Source: Callipepla californica brunnescens (taxonomy: Eukaryota > Chordata > Aves > Galliformes > Odontophoridae). Taken from it: DNA of 64,000 nt. Shown in pieces: positions 21,211-31,185 of this stretch. Below the pieces are notes generated by a model. The model searched no databases. It was not told the origin of the DNA and was given only the letters and a program-made list of their open reading frames with translations. Position 1 is the first letter of the stretch. Every line of letters begins with the position of its first letter. The stretch is taken from positions 260,501 through 324,500 of the forward strand of contig JALIRH010000027.1 of assembly GCA_023055505.1 (NCBI GenBank). The letters are read 5' to 3'. Made by a program: the position numbers and the translations under genes.

Positions 21211-22290
21211 AATGCTGCGCAGAGGGGGAGCAGTGAGAACCGTTGGTTTGGGGCAGCCCCCATGGAGCAGGGTCTGCCCTGGGCCTCCCTAAAAGGCAGC
21301 AAGGAGGGCACACCTGGGCCCGTCCCGTGCCGGCAAGCTTTGCTGCCCGTTGCGGGTCGTTAACGCGGCCGTGCTGCAGCTTCGTGCCGTGTCTGCTTGT
21401 GATCCGCGGCTGTGCCGCTGGAGCAGTGAGCTCTTCAGCTTTAATTGGAGCAGGGACCTGTTCGGACAGAGCAGTGAGTAACGGGTGAGGAATTTCAAAG
21501 AGTTGGCAAAAGTGATTTGTTGAATTGCCTTCTCCCTGTTTGTGCTGTGGCTCTGACGGCCTCGAGTGTGTGTCAAAGGAATTCCTTCCTGTTTGCCGTG
21601 TGTGCCCTCTTGTCATTTTTGCTGCATCACAAACCTGCAAAAAAATTATCTAGAGATTATTCAGCACCGCTGTTTGTACTGCAAAGAGCTGCAAAAGGAT
21701 GTGATGGAAGTCGTGGTGGAACTTGGCTGAAATTTTTCCAGGGTTCTGTTGTGTTTTGGGAGTTCTGGTTCTCGTGCGAGAGAAGAGAGTGTGGACTGGA
21801 TGCTTAGGTGTTGGTTTTGAATCTTCCCAGGCTTTGTGTGAAATCATCTGAACTGCTGTTTCAAAGGCTCAAGAGAGTGGCTGCATGCCATGGTCCTGCA
21901 TATATGGTTCTCCGTGGTGTAGCCACAGGGAGGCCTTCTGATGGGAGGCAGTTATTTTGGGGGATTGCTGTGGTGTGCTGTTCTGCTTAAACCTGCAAAT
22001 CAATAGACTGAAACACAATTTTCGCTTCAGAGAAGTCTAAGCGCTCTGAAGATGCAGCCCAGAAGTTCCTTGTCATAGGCTGGTAGGAAGCAAGGCTCAA
22101 AAACTGTGGGAGTTTGTCTCTGCCCAGATTTAGGGCTTGAGCTGGATGTGTGTTAACAGGATTTCACTTACTAGCTGGAGCACTGTCAAGTTAAAAGCCT
22201 GGGCTCTGGCACTGGATGGGATTTGCCACGTGGCTAGGTGAAGGTCTGGGCTGTCCCTGGTCAACTAAGCCCTGTTTGCTCTTTTCACAG

Positions 22291-22345
22291 GGACTGCTGC
22301 TAGCACATCTGTTCCCCTGATTCTTGCTGTTGGAGGAAGCCTGTC
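22291..22345 (+). other. MIF4GD: MIF4GD 5' UTR in first coding exon
   Basis: A polypyrimidine-AG acceptor ('ctcttttcacag') ends at 22290, and the MIF4GD start codon is at 22346. The 55 nt between them are therefore probably 5' UTR of the first coding exon, preceded by a non-coding exon in the CpG island. Confidence 0.6.
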
Positions 22346-25300
22346 ATGGGGGAAACGGGGAAAGAAGAGTATAAAATACAGTCATTTGACATTGAGACTC
22401 AGAAGCTGCTGAAAACAGCACTCAAAGGTTAGCAGGCTTTTTTCTAGCCCCTCTGCCCCACTCGGCTCACTGATGTGGCTAGATGCTTGGGCCCCTTCTG
22501 CTGTCATCAAAAGCTAAGTGTAGAAAAGCTGTTCCATAAATGCTGCTTATATGGGACTGAATCCCTCCAGGTTTTTTGGTCCCTGCCACTTCCCACCTCC
22601 ACTTCACTGTTAATGGTGCAGCTGTTCAAATCCAGGTTCTTAGAGGTCCATGCTGATCTTAGTGCTTTTCCCTGATCTGAGGTGCTGCCTTTTCCTGTTC
22701 TCATTCAGCATCTCTCCTCAGATCTTGCCCCTCACTCTTCTCCCTGTGCCCCCTTTCTGTGCCCCGTGCCCTGGTGTCTCCTGTTCACAGGTCGTGTCTC
22801 TTTTCAAAGTCTAGTGGGAGTTTGTCTGTCTGCTGCTAGTCCAATTTCAGAGCGGTGCTGGGATTTCAGATCCAGATCAACTTCTTGCCTCCCTTCATTG
22901 TGTTTTTCTCCATCACTTTCCCATCTTTATGGCTGTGTCTTCAGACTGGAAGGACTGTGCAGCTGTTGGAGATATCTCCAAAGCAGCTGGTGTGCAAGAG
23001 GGACTCTGGGAGTGAGCATGAGCTTCTGTAGCATGTTAACATGGTTGTACTGTGCTCCATGCCAACCTTGGTTGCTTCCCAGCTATCTCGGAGCAAGCAG
23101 GGCACCAGAAGTGTTGGATCCTGACAGTATTTCTCTTCTCTACAGACCCCAGCAATGTTGACCTGGACAAAGTGGCCAATATTATAGTTGACCAGTCTCT
23201 CAAAGACTGTGTGTTCAGCAAGGAAGCAGGACGCATCTGCTACACCATCATCCAGGTAGGAGCTCTTTGTGTCTGAACAGGAAAATGCTGCTAACCTATG
23301 CTAGGCCAGGATTTCTTCCAGCCCTGCATTTTGACTCTTCAGCTAGCATCTCTCTGCTTCCACTTGCCCCCTACACTGGCAGGATATAGATGTGCAGCTG
23401 GTGGGTGCAGACAGCTGCAGCCTTCCTACATTTCTGGGGCATCACAGGAGGATATCAGGATGGTCCTGCAACATCCAAATACCAGTACCCCCCTGCACCT
23501 CTCTGCCCCAATTTCATCCCTTCATCCTGCTTTTGTGGGGTCTCAGGCAGAGAGCAAACAAGTCGGACAGAGCATCTTCCGGAGGAGCCTGCTGAACCGG
23601 CTGCAGCAGGAGTACAGAGACAGGGAGGATCTGCGCAACCGGTCGCTGCAGGCATGGATCTGCTATGTCACATTCATCTGCAACATCTTTGACTACCTGA
23701 AGGTAAGGAGCCAGAGCAGGAGCACCTGGCTGCTGCTTAAGAGTAGCAGAAGGGCTCAGGGTCCAGGGCAGGAGTGTTGAATATGTGTTACAACACCCGA
23801 GGGCCACAGCGTAGCAGCGTGGGACCAGAGCCTGTTTTCAGCATGAGCATGCTCCCAGGTCATTGTTACACATGAGCAAGTAATCAGCCTTGAAGAGGCA
23901 AAGACAGCTGTGGGAACCCTCATGAAGATTGAGCTATTGTGTTTTGTACCTGGTGTTCAATGCACATTTAAGAATAGATGCTTTCTCATCACTTGTTGAG
24001 TTTCTGTGGCTCAACACCATTATTGCATTTGGCAGCACAGATAAATTCTCCCTTCTTTGAAATGTGGCAAGGGAAGAATTATTTAAAATAGCTGAAGGCT
24101 CATCCCTTCCTGCCACCAAGCTGACAAGAGCTCCTGCTTCCTTACAGGTGAACAACATGCCCATGATGGCTCTGGTGAACCCTGTTTACGACTGTCTGTT
24201 CCGACTAGCACAGCATGATAGCCTACAGAAGGAGGAAGAGGTGAGGACAGGGAGGAAGGTTGGTCATGTGCCCTTTGTTCAAAGACAAGTAAAAGCACGG
24301 CCCTATGGGGTGCTGGGAGCTCTAGGGCCAGGCAGGAACCTCCCTCCCCATTGCGTGTTGGAAGGAGACCCTACTGGACAGGAGGGTTTGCACTCCAGAA
24401 GGAAACAGGATGGAGGTGCTGGTTGTGAATTCCTTGCCCATGCTGCACATCCTCCACTTGCATGGCTTTTTTTTTTTTTTTCCTGTTGCCTATGCCATTA
24501 CTGGCTGCAGAGCTGCTGCAGAGACCCAGCAGCACAGCCAATCCTTGAGATAAGGGATGGACGTCTAGCATTCTGCAAGTTCATCTCCCATCATACAAGA
24601 GAAGCGTAACTGCTCTCTATTTCACAGAAACCAGCTGCTTTTCTGGCGACCCTAGTTGCTGGACATTTGGAAAAGCAGCTGTCAGACCGATCTGGTGGGG
24701 CACTGCAGCCATGGGAGGTGATGGCAGATAGCTGCAGCCTGCAGAGCATTTGTGTGTGTCCTGCAGCTCCCAGTGACACATGCAATGCTTTGTGTTGCTG
24801 CTACTCATCTGTCTGGGCCTACAGAGCTGATACTGTGCCAAATGCCAGCAGGCTCCAGGCTCTTCTGGAATTGTAGCTTTGCATGTGCCTGGTCAGCATA
24901 AAAAGGTACAGCAGTGCACTTAGGGCATGTCTGAGCTGCCCCTGGATCACTGTGAAGTGTGTGAGCCCTCGCATGGGGTCCTTTGCTTTTTTTTTTTTTT
25001 TTTTTCCCTGTCTCCTCTCAGCACAAATCTCCCACCCCTGTGACTCACTGACTTTCCCTTCTTATCCAAAGATTCAGTTGGTGCCTGTTTTCTGCATATC
25101 TTCTGACTTCCTAGGATTTTTAGAGCATGTTCCAGCTATTTCCCTCTGTTCTTACTCCAGCCTCTGCTGTCAGTCTTGCCAAATCGCTGTGGGCATCCTG
25201 CAGGAAAGTAAAGCTGTTTCACCTGTTAATGGCACATTTTTTCTGGCAATTCTGCTCATAAGATAGGGGAGTTCAGGATGTGTTTTCCCAGACTTTTCAG

Positions 25301-25689
25301 ACAGCCTCCTGGATCACAGCAGCTTGAGGGAACAGAACTGTCACCTCTTGAAAATTCAGAGCAGAAGGAACAGCATGATTTGAGACTGATGGGGTCTCCA
25401 CAGATCTACCAAAGTTCTCAATTCCTTTGTACTCAGCCACCTCCTTCTCTTCCTTCTGAAGGTGGACTGCTTGGTCCTACAGCTCCATCGCATTGGTGAA
25501 CAGCTAGAGAAGATGAACTCCCAGCGGATGGATGAGCTCTTCTCCCTCCTTCGAGATGGCTTCCTTCTACAGGAAGGGCTCAGCTCCCTGTCCCAGCTCC
25601 TGCTGCTGGAGATCATTGAGTTTCGGGCTGCTGACTGGAAGATGACGGACGCTGCCCAGAAATATTATTATAGTGAAGTGACAGATTAA
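22346..25689 (+). CDS. MIF4GD: MIF4G domain-containing protein (SLIP1)
   Basis: This is a small MIF4G/HEAT-repeat protein (SLBP-interacting protein 1) known to bridge stem-loop-binding protein to the translation machinery on histone mRNAs. Coding exons are 22346-22427, 23146-23255, 23547-23702, 24148-24240 and 25462-25689. They total 669 nt, or 222 residues, the same length as human. The start MGETGKEEYKIQSFD aligns with human MGEPSREEYKIQSFD. Well-conserved helices include VFSKEAGRICY, SIFRRSLLNRLQQEY, WICYVTFICNIFDY and NNMPMMALVNPVYDCLFRL, and the end is KYYYSEVTD. All introns are GT-AG and the frame is unbroken. The downstream neighbour MRPS7 is convergent. Confidence 0.97.
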
Positions 25690-26370
25690 CCCTTCTACAG
25701 AAGAGGTGGAGATGTCCCCAGCACTTTTACCAGCAAGCTTCGTACCAAGTTTGATATATTTTTTTCCCTGTTAATGTTTTTCTAGCACTTCCTGTGAATA
25801 GGATTTATACTGGCTAGAGCCTCTGGGCATGTAACTGTCATCTATCGGTCTGTGACCAGTGCTGGCCGAGAGAGGTGGGCACATGTAAACCAGCAAGTTC
25901 TTCCACTCGCTTTAATGATGGGCTGCTGCCAGCAAAAGGCAAGGAAGGCTTCTAGCTCAAACCAGCATTTTATACAAGTGTTAAGGAGAACACAGTTTAG
26001 GCTGAGAACATTTTGGTTCACCCAAGAGCCAGCATTGCTGAGGGAGGCAGAGGGGAAAAGTTACAGAAAATACTGTGGTCAGAGGCATCACAAACAGCTC
26101 ACCAAAGTGCTACTTTTCACTGACTGTCTACTTCCAGCAGGCTGGCAGTATCTGTGTGGGTGCACGACTGAGTCACCAGCTACCAATGCCTGCCCCATGG
26201 CAGCTTTCAGCAGGACAAGGGTGCTCAAGCACATGAAGCTAGAAACATGTTTCTCTGTTTTATACAGTAACTTTTGTGGGTTTTTTTCAAAATCTAGTGA
26301 GGAAAGGAAGAAAACAAAATAGTATATTGGGTTTTTTTTGTAATAAAAGTTTTCCACTAACATGTGCCCT
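25690..26370 (+). other. MIF4GD: MIF4GD 3' untranslated region
   Basis: The region follows the stop codon and ends just after an AATAAA signal at 26342-26347, giving a 3' UTR of about 670 nt. No conserved reading frame is present. Confidence 0.75.
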
Positions 26371-27085
26371 GCTTTCCCTCTGTGCAGCCACTGAGCTGTA
26401 AGCAATACTTAAAAGCTGCTTCTGACTGAAGCAGGAAGGCCGTGATGTTAATAGGGTGACAGAGCGGCTTTATGGCACTAGAGCAGCTGAAAAGAACAGT
26501 GTGAGATTCAAGCACAGACAAAGGTTTGGAATCAAGAAACCTTCCCCGTAAAGCACTGGTATTGTTTTTTTCTGTTAACGTTTCCTTCAGATGTGTGCAG
26601 ACGATGTTGCTGATGTCCAGAACCAAAAGTCAAGGTTAGTTATGGTATGGGAAAAAGGATTCCAGATCTGCTCTTTCATAGTTATGCATCCAGAAGGATA
26701 AAAATCTTGCTGCAAGAGCAGAGATTTAAAAGCCCCTAGGAAACAGGTAAGTGGAATAGAGATTATTTTGTACAGCATTGTTGTAACAGCAGCATCTAAA
26801 GCTTGTCTTCGCAGGAAAGCAATTATGAAAAAACTAGCATATCCATGCAGGGGTCAGTAACTATTTCAGATTCTCCCTTTTCCCATCCAAGTGAGCACAA
26901 AGCAAATGAACTGTGTAGGGATTGGAGAGGTTTTCCCTGGCTTAGCTCAGAAGCTGTCCAGAAGGGAGTTTGAACCTTTCCCTCTACACCCCAGCTTCTC
27001 TCAAGCAGGTGGCCCTGGGACTCTGCTCCCCCGGCCCTGAGAGCAGAGGCAGAGCTCTGCAGCGCGTGCATCCCATGCAGAGTCC
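26371..27085 (-). other. MRPS7 3' UTR / gap between convergent genes
   Basis: This is the gap between the MIF4GD poly(A) signal and the MRPS7 stop codon on the opposite strand. I found no canonical AATAAA on the minus strand. A CATAAA variant (plus-strand tttatg near 26470) is the only candidate seen. The MRPS7 3' end is therefore uncertain and could approach or overlap the MIF4GD 3' end. Confidence 0.45.
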
Positions 27086-30000
27086 CTACCACCAGCGGAA
27101 GTGGGCATAAGCCCGGTTGGCCTCTGCCATCTTGTGCAGCACATGCTTCTTCTTGATGATGGGTCCTTCGTTGTTGAAGGCCTGGATCAGCTCCTCAGAG
27201 AGCTTCTCAGGCATCAGTGTCCGGCGGTGCTTGTTCTCCCTGCACTCGGTGATTAACCACTTCATGGCCAAGAAGCGCTTCCGGTTGTCCTTCAAGGGGA
27301 CCGGGACCTGGGACACATTTAAACCACGACAGTCACTGCACAGAGAGGGATGACAGCTGCACTGTTACCGAGCTGACCTTTCCTGCTACAGTGACCCAAG
27401 TCACAGCTTTGGGGCTACCACTCAGGTCCCATGATGTGTAGCAAAGGGGATGGCACTGCTAGCACCAGTACTGCCGATTCTTTTGCTGCCTGCCACTGAT
27501 CTCTGACTAAGACAATGTTTGCTGCACATCTGCCTTAGTTCTGCTGAGACACAGATTAGTTTTTCTTACAGTCTTCAGCACATTTGACATCAGAAGAAAA
27601 ACAAAACTGATAATGCAGCGTTGTTTATACTTACTGCTGGGCAGTGCCAAGGACATTCCAGCTCCTCAGCTTCTTTTATTGCTTTGTCAGCAAGGGGACT
27701 GTGAGGAGACAGGCCCAGGGCAGCTGATCCAAACTGAACAAAGAGGTATTCCATACCATATGACATCATGCAGATATCAGGGAGAGGAGTTAGCTGGGGA
27801 GGAGCTGCTGCCTGGGGACTGGCTGGGCATTGCTTGCTGGGTGGTGAGCAATTGCTTTTGTGTATCAATTGTTTTCATGTGTTCATATATACACACATAT
27901 GTATAAATACCATCATTTTCTTTCACTTTTTTTTTTTCCGTACTAAACAGCCTTCATCTCAATCCACAAACTCCATTTTCCCCTAATTCTCCCATCCCAC
28001 TGGGGCGGGGGAGAGGGTGGGGGGAGTAAATGCCTGCGTGATACTTAGCTATGTGCTGGGTTTAACCACAACAATATGCTACTTCTTATCTAGTCAGAGA
28101 AGCAGACGTTGATGCTGCTAAGGGAAATTACTGTGCTCAACAGGCAAGGACCCTTATCTTGGACAGGGTTTCTAGATGTTGTTGTAACTCAGACTGCAAA
28201 CTGTTTTTCTTCCTGGGGGAGAAGAATGGCTGAGCTGAAGGAGTAGCAACCAGCACATTTCCTTCTCTGGCTAATTCTCCCCTGACCATATGTGCTCGAG
28301 GCCCCCTCATTTCACCTGGTAGGTTTTGCCACCTCTCGTGATGTTGCTGAGACCAATGATAGGCTGGCAGTTTTTCAGAGCCTGGTGGAAGATGACGTAA
28401 GGGTTGCATTCAACTGTCTCCTTCTCATTGTCTGGAGCTTTGTGGTACTTCTCCAGTTGCTTCCTCTTAATGTTCTCTAGAGTCTTGGGACATAGTCAAG
28501 AAAAAAGATGTGCAGAGCAGATGGATTAGCCTATGAAATTAGACCACTTTTTCAAGCACTCTGTATAAGTTTGAGCCTACAGCTGGTTTTCCAGTCCTAT
28601 AGGTAACAGGCCCATCAGAGATTCTCTTACTCAAAGAATTTTACTTCACTTCCAGATTTTCAGTGTCTTCATTAGACACTGCTTTTGGGGTGAGGGGGTC
28701 AAGTAGCATGACTTGGGACAGATGCTAGAGGAGGGCAGGGACAAAGCACAGACAGCAATATGGACCTATGTGCATGAAGCACCTCCTCTCCAGAGCCTGG
28801 ACCTCGAGACCCCAGAGCCTGTGTTTTCCTGTCACACGTAATTAGCAGCTTGGGCAGTGCATGTCCCCATTTCAAGAGCTAGAACACCAGATGGGGCCAT
28901 TAAGTCAATGCAAATTACTGTAGCTCAGAGTAGGGGTTGAAAATGTGTCACAGAGGTGACACATTTGTGAGCCTTCACTGGAAAGTATACAGAAGATGAG
29001 GCATGAAGAGAGTTAGAAGGAAGAAGCATGAGCACTCACCTGAGCCATGAGGCTTCTGGCCAGCACTTTATTTCCGTCCTTCATCATCATATTGGTGAAT
29101 TTACTGTGAACACAAAGCCCAGTGCAGTCTAATTTAAATTCTCAGCTCATCACCTGCAGAAATAAGGGTGTCCCCACCCTTGCATTTTTCACACGCTTAA
29201 GTCTGGGTAATGCTAGATCTGCTTAAATAATCTCTAATCACTGTGAGTCAGTCAGACTGGCTCTGTGGGAAAAGATTAACCCAAATAGATTGTTCTGTGA
29301 CAGGAGGCAACAGGCAAGTAAAGGCCAAGGAGGACAATCCAGCTCCCAGGTATCTGGTTCCACGGGACCTAACTGTAACAAAGATGGTGCTTTCTCTGAC
29401 CTGATCATAGGATCGCTGAAAACTGAGCTGGAGATGCTGGGAGGAGCTGCTTTTATTGGACGAACAGCCTTAAGCTCTTGCTTCTCCCTTTCCTCTTCAG
29501 ACAGCTCAGTAGAAGGTTTCTGATAAAATTCTTTGTTCACTTCTGGCTCTAGGAAGCTGGGGTTGTAACGACTCCATCTCACCTGTGTCAGCCTGTAAAG
29601 AACAAGGTAAGAAGGAAGGTTGTATATCAATGCCTGGTATGTCTCAGAGGGGAGCTGGACAGCAGTGAGAACACGTATCAGAAGTCCCTATTAGATGTGA
29701 GAGGTGTCTCTACCATCATCACTTATTCACTTGCAACAGCAGAGCTGTATGTACTAATTAATGTACTAAGGCCACACTTACTGCTCCAAGACAGCCCCTG
29801 CACTACAAACACAGCAAACTGAATATAAGCCTAACACTGCAGCTTGGCAATCACTGAGCTGAACACTGGTACAAATTAGTACACCAAAAGCAAACTATGA
29901 CACACCTGTCAGGTCAGCACTGCTCTGCAGCAGTGGCTGTACCTCACTCCCACTGGAGAGAAATACACTGAGGGCTCACAGCCTGCAGGTGCAAGGTGTT

Positions 30001-30868
30001 GGGGTCCAGACAGTTTGCATTAACGCACTGGTGCTGGCAGGGAGGAGGGAAGAAGGGGGAATATTAGAATAGAATCGTAAGCATGCATTCAGCAGCAGGA
30101 GCCTGCAATTCAGGTATGTTCTGGAGAAGAGCAAAAGCAGTGCGGAGATCTCTGGGCCCCAATACAGCTGCACAGTAATCTCAGTATCATAAATGTTGGA
30201 AAAAGACCACTAAGATCAGCAAGTCGAAACCCGGCCCATCCCCACGGACATCCAAAACCCTTACATCCCTCAGTGCCGCATCACAGTTCTGAAATGCCTC
30301 CCAGGACGGGGACTCCCCCACCCCCTGTGCAGCCCATTCCAGTGCCCGAGCACTCCCCTGGAGAAGAACTAGTTCCCAACGTCCGACCTGAACCTCCCCG
30401 GCACAACTTGAGGCCGCTCCCTCCGTCCTATCACCGCTACGTGGCAGAAGGGGCCGACTCCCAGCAGCACAGCCTCCCCGCGGGTCACTGCCCCGAGGCC
30501 GCCCCTGCGCCTCCTCTTCTCCGCACGGAACAATCGCCTCTCCCTCAGTTTCCCTGCACAAGAGCTCTGCTCCGGACCCCTCTCAGCTTCGCCGCCCTTC
30601 CCCAAACGCGGGAGGAGCGCGGGGCCTCAATGTCCTTCCTGCAGAGCCCGGAGCGCGGCGCTCGCGGCGCGGAGCAGAGGACGATGTGAGCCCGCAGCCG
30701 CCCCGCCAGCGCAGCAGCGGCCGCTCACGGCTCCGCCACGGCGGGCGGCCCCGCGCCCCGCGCCGCATTCCCGCCGTCACCGCCCGGCCCGGCCCGGCCC
30801 GGCCGCACTCACCGCGGCACCGCCGCCCGCAGCCGCCGGCACAGCCCCGCCGCCGTGGGCGCCGCCAT
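27086..30868 (-). CDS. MRPS7: Mitochondrial small ribosomal subunit protein uS7m
   Basis: MRPS7 is the mitochondrial homologue of bacterial S7, which binds the 3' domain of 12S rRNA in the 28S subunit. Minus-strand coding exons in order are 30813-30868, 29401-29592, 29040-29103, 28316-28483 and 27086-27307. They total 702 nt, or 233 residues (human about 242). Phases close and all introns are GT-AG. Conserved blocks are [74 protein letters not shown] and the terminal [16 protein letters not shown]. The N-terminus [19 protein letters not shown] is Arg/Ala-rich without acids, as expected for a mitochondrial targeting peptide. The gene is divergent from GGA3 and convergent with MIF4GD. Confidence 0.97.
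27690..28073 (+). mobile_element. Avian endogenous retroviral solo LTR
   Basis: The ordered landmarks are 'ctgatccaaactgaacaaag', 'tattccataccatatgacat', 'ggggactggctgggcattgc', 'ggtggtgagcaattgc', 'cttcatctcaatccacaa', 'catcccactggggcgggg' and a terminal 'ctgggtttaaccacaaca'. Together they match a common avian LTR (recognised from memory; family not named). No internal retroviral sequence flanks it, so it is a solo LTR. It lies in the last intron of MRPS7 (28315-27308), antisense to that gene. The left boundary is approximate. Confidence 0.75.
30177..30670 (-). repeat. CR1 LINE 3'-end copy
   Basis: Read on the minus strand, this holds the CR1 3' region in the expected order: 'gcaggaaggacattgaggcc', 'gaagggcggcgaagct', 'gataggacggagggagcgg', 'cctcaagttgtgccgggga', 'ggttcaggtcggacgttgg', 'cactggaatgggctgc', then 'ctgatcttagtggtc' and 'ttttccaac'. 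It has unusually high GC. It sits in MRPS7 intron 1, in the same orientation as MRPS7. Confidence 0.85.
30601..30659 (-). repeat. Inverted-repeat arm A (59 bp), inside CR1
   Basis: The reverse complement of this block is identical to 33885-33948 except for a 5-nt insertion in the latter. Part of the block replaces the usual CR1 sequence between 'gaggccc' and 'gaagggc', so the shared variant is not simply family consensus. Confidence 0.9.
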
Positions 30869-30872
30869 CTTG
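30861..30872 (-). promoter_or_regulatory. MRPS7: YY1-type motif over the MRPS7 start codon
   Basis: The minus strand reads 'caagatggcggc', matching the AAnATGGCGGC consensus of YY1. The motif's ATG is the MRPS7 start codon. YY1 sites at this place are common in mammalian housekeeping and mitochondrial genes. Binding is inferred, not shown. Confidence 0.6.
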
Positions 30873-31185
30873 TGCTGCGCGCAGCACCGCGGGCAGAGAA
30901 ACTCCGCACCGGAACGCGGCGATCCGCTCGGAAAGAGCTGCGGCGCTGCGGACGTTCGCTGCGGGTGTGCAGCGGGAACCGAGCGCACGAACCTCGCAGC
31001 TCCCGCGCGCGGCACCGCGTCCCCCGCGACGCACGAGCGGGGCGGGGCTCGGGGCGGGGCTCGGGGCGGGGCTCGGGGCGGGGCTCGGGGCGGGGCGCGG
31101 GGCGGGGCGCGGGGCGGGGCTCGGGGCTCGGGGCGGGGCTCGGGGCGGGGCTCGGGGCGGGGCGGGGCTCGGGGCCGGCGGCATC
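30869..31185. promoter_or_regulatory. Bidirectional MRPS7/GGA3 promoter
   Basis: Only 317 bp separate the two divergent start codons. The segment is CpG-dense and lacks an obvious TATA box. It ends on the GGA3 side with a long array of GC boxes at 31039-31170. Divergent CpG-island architecture is typical of housekeeping gene pairs. Confidence 0.85.
31039..31170 (+). repeat. 12-bp GC-box tandem array (Sp1-type sites)
   Basis: The unit 'ggggcggggctc', or the variant ending 'cgc', is repeated about ten times. The units are punctuated by one 7-bp partial unit at 31123-31129 and one 17-bp compound unit at 31154-31170. Each unit carries a GGGGCGGGG GC box. The array ends 15 bp before the GGA3 ATG, so it may overlap the GGA3 transcription start or 5' UTR. 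Confidence 0.95.
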
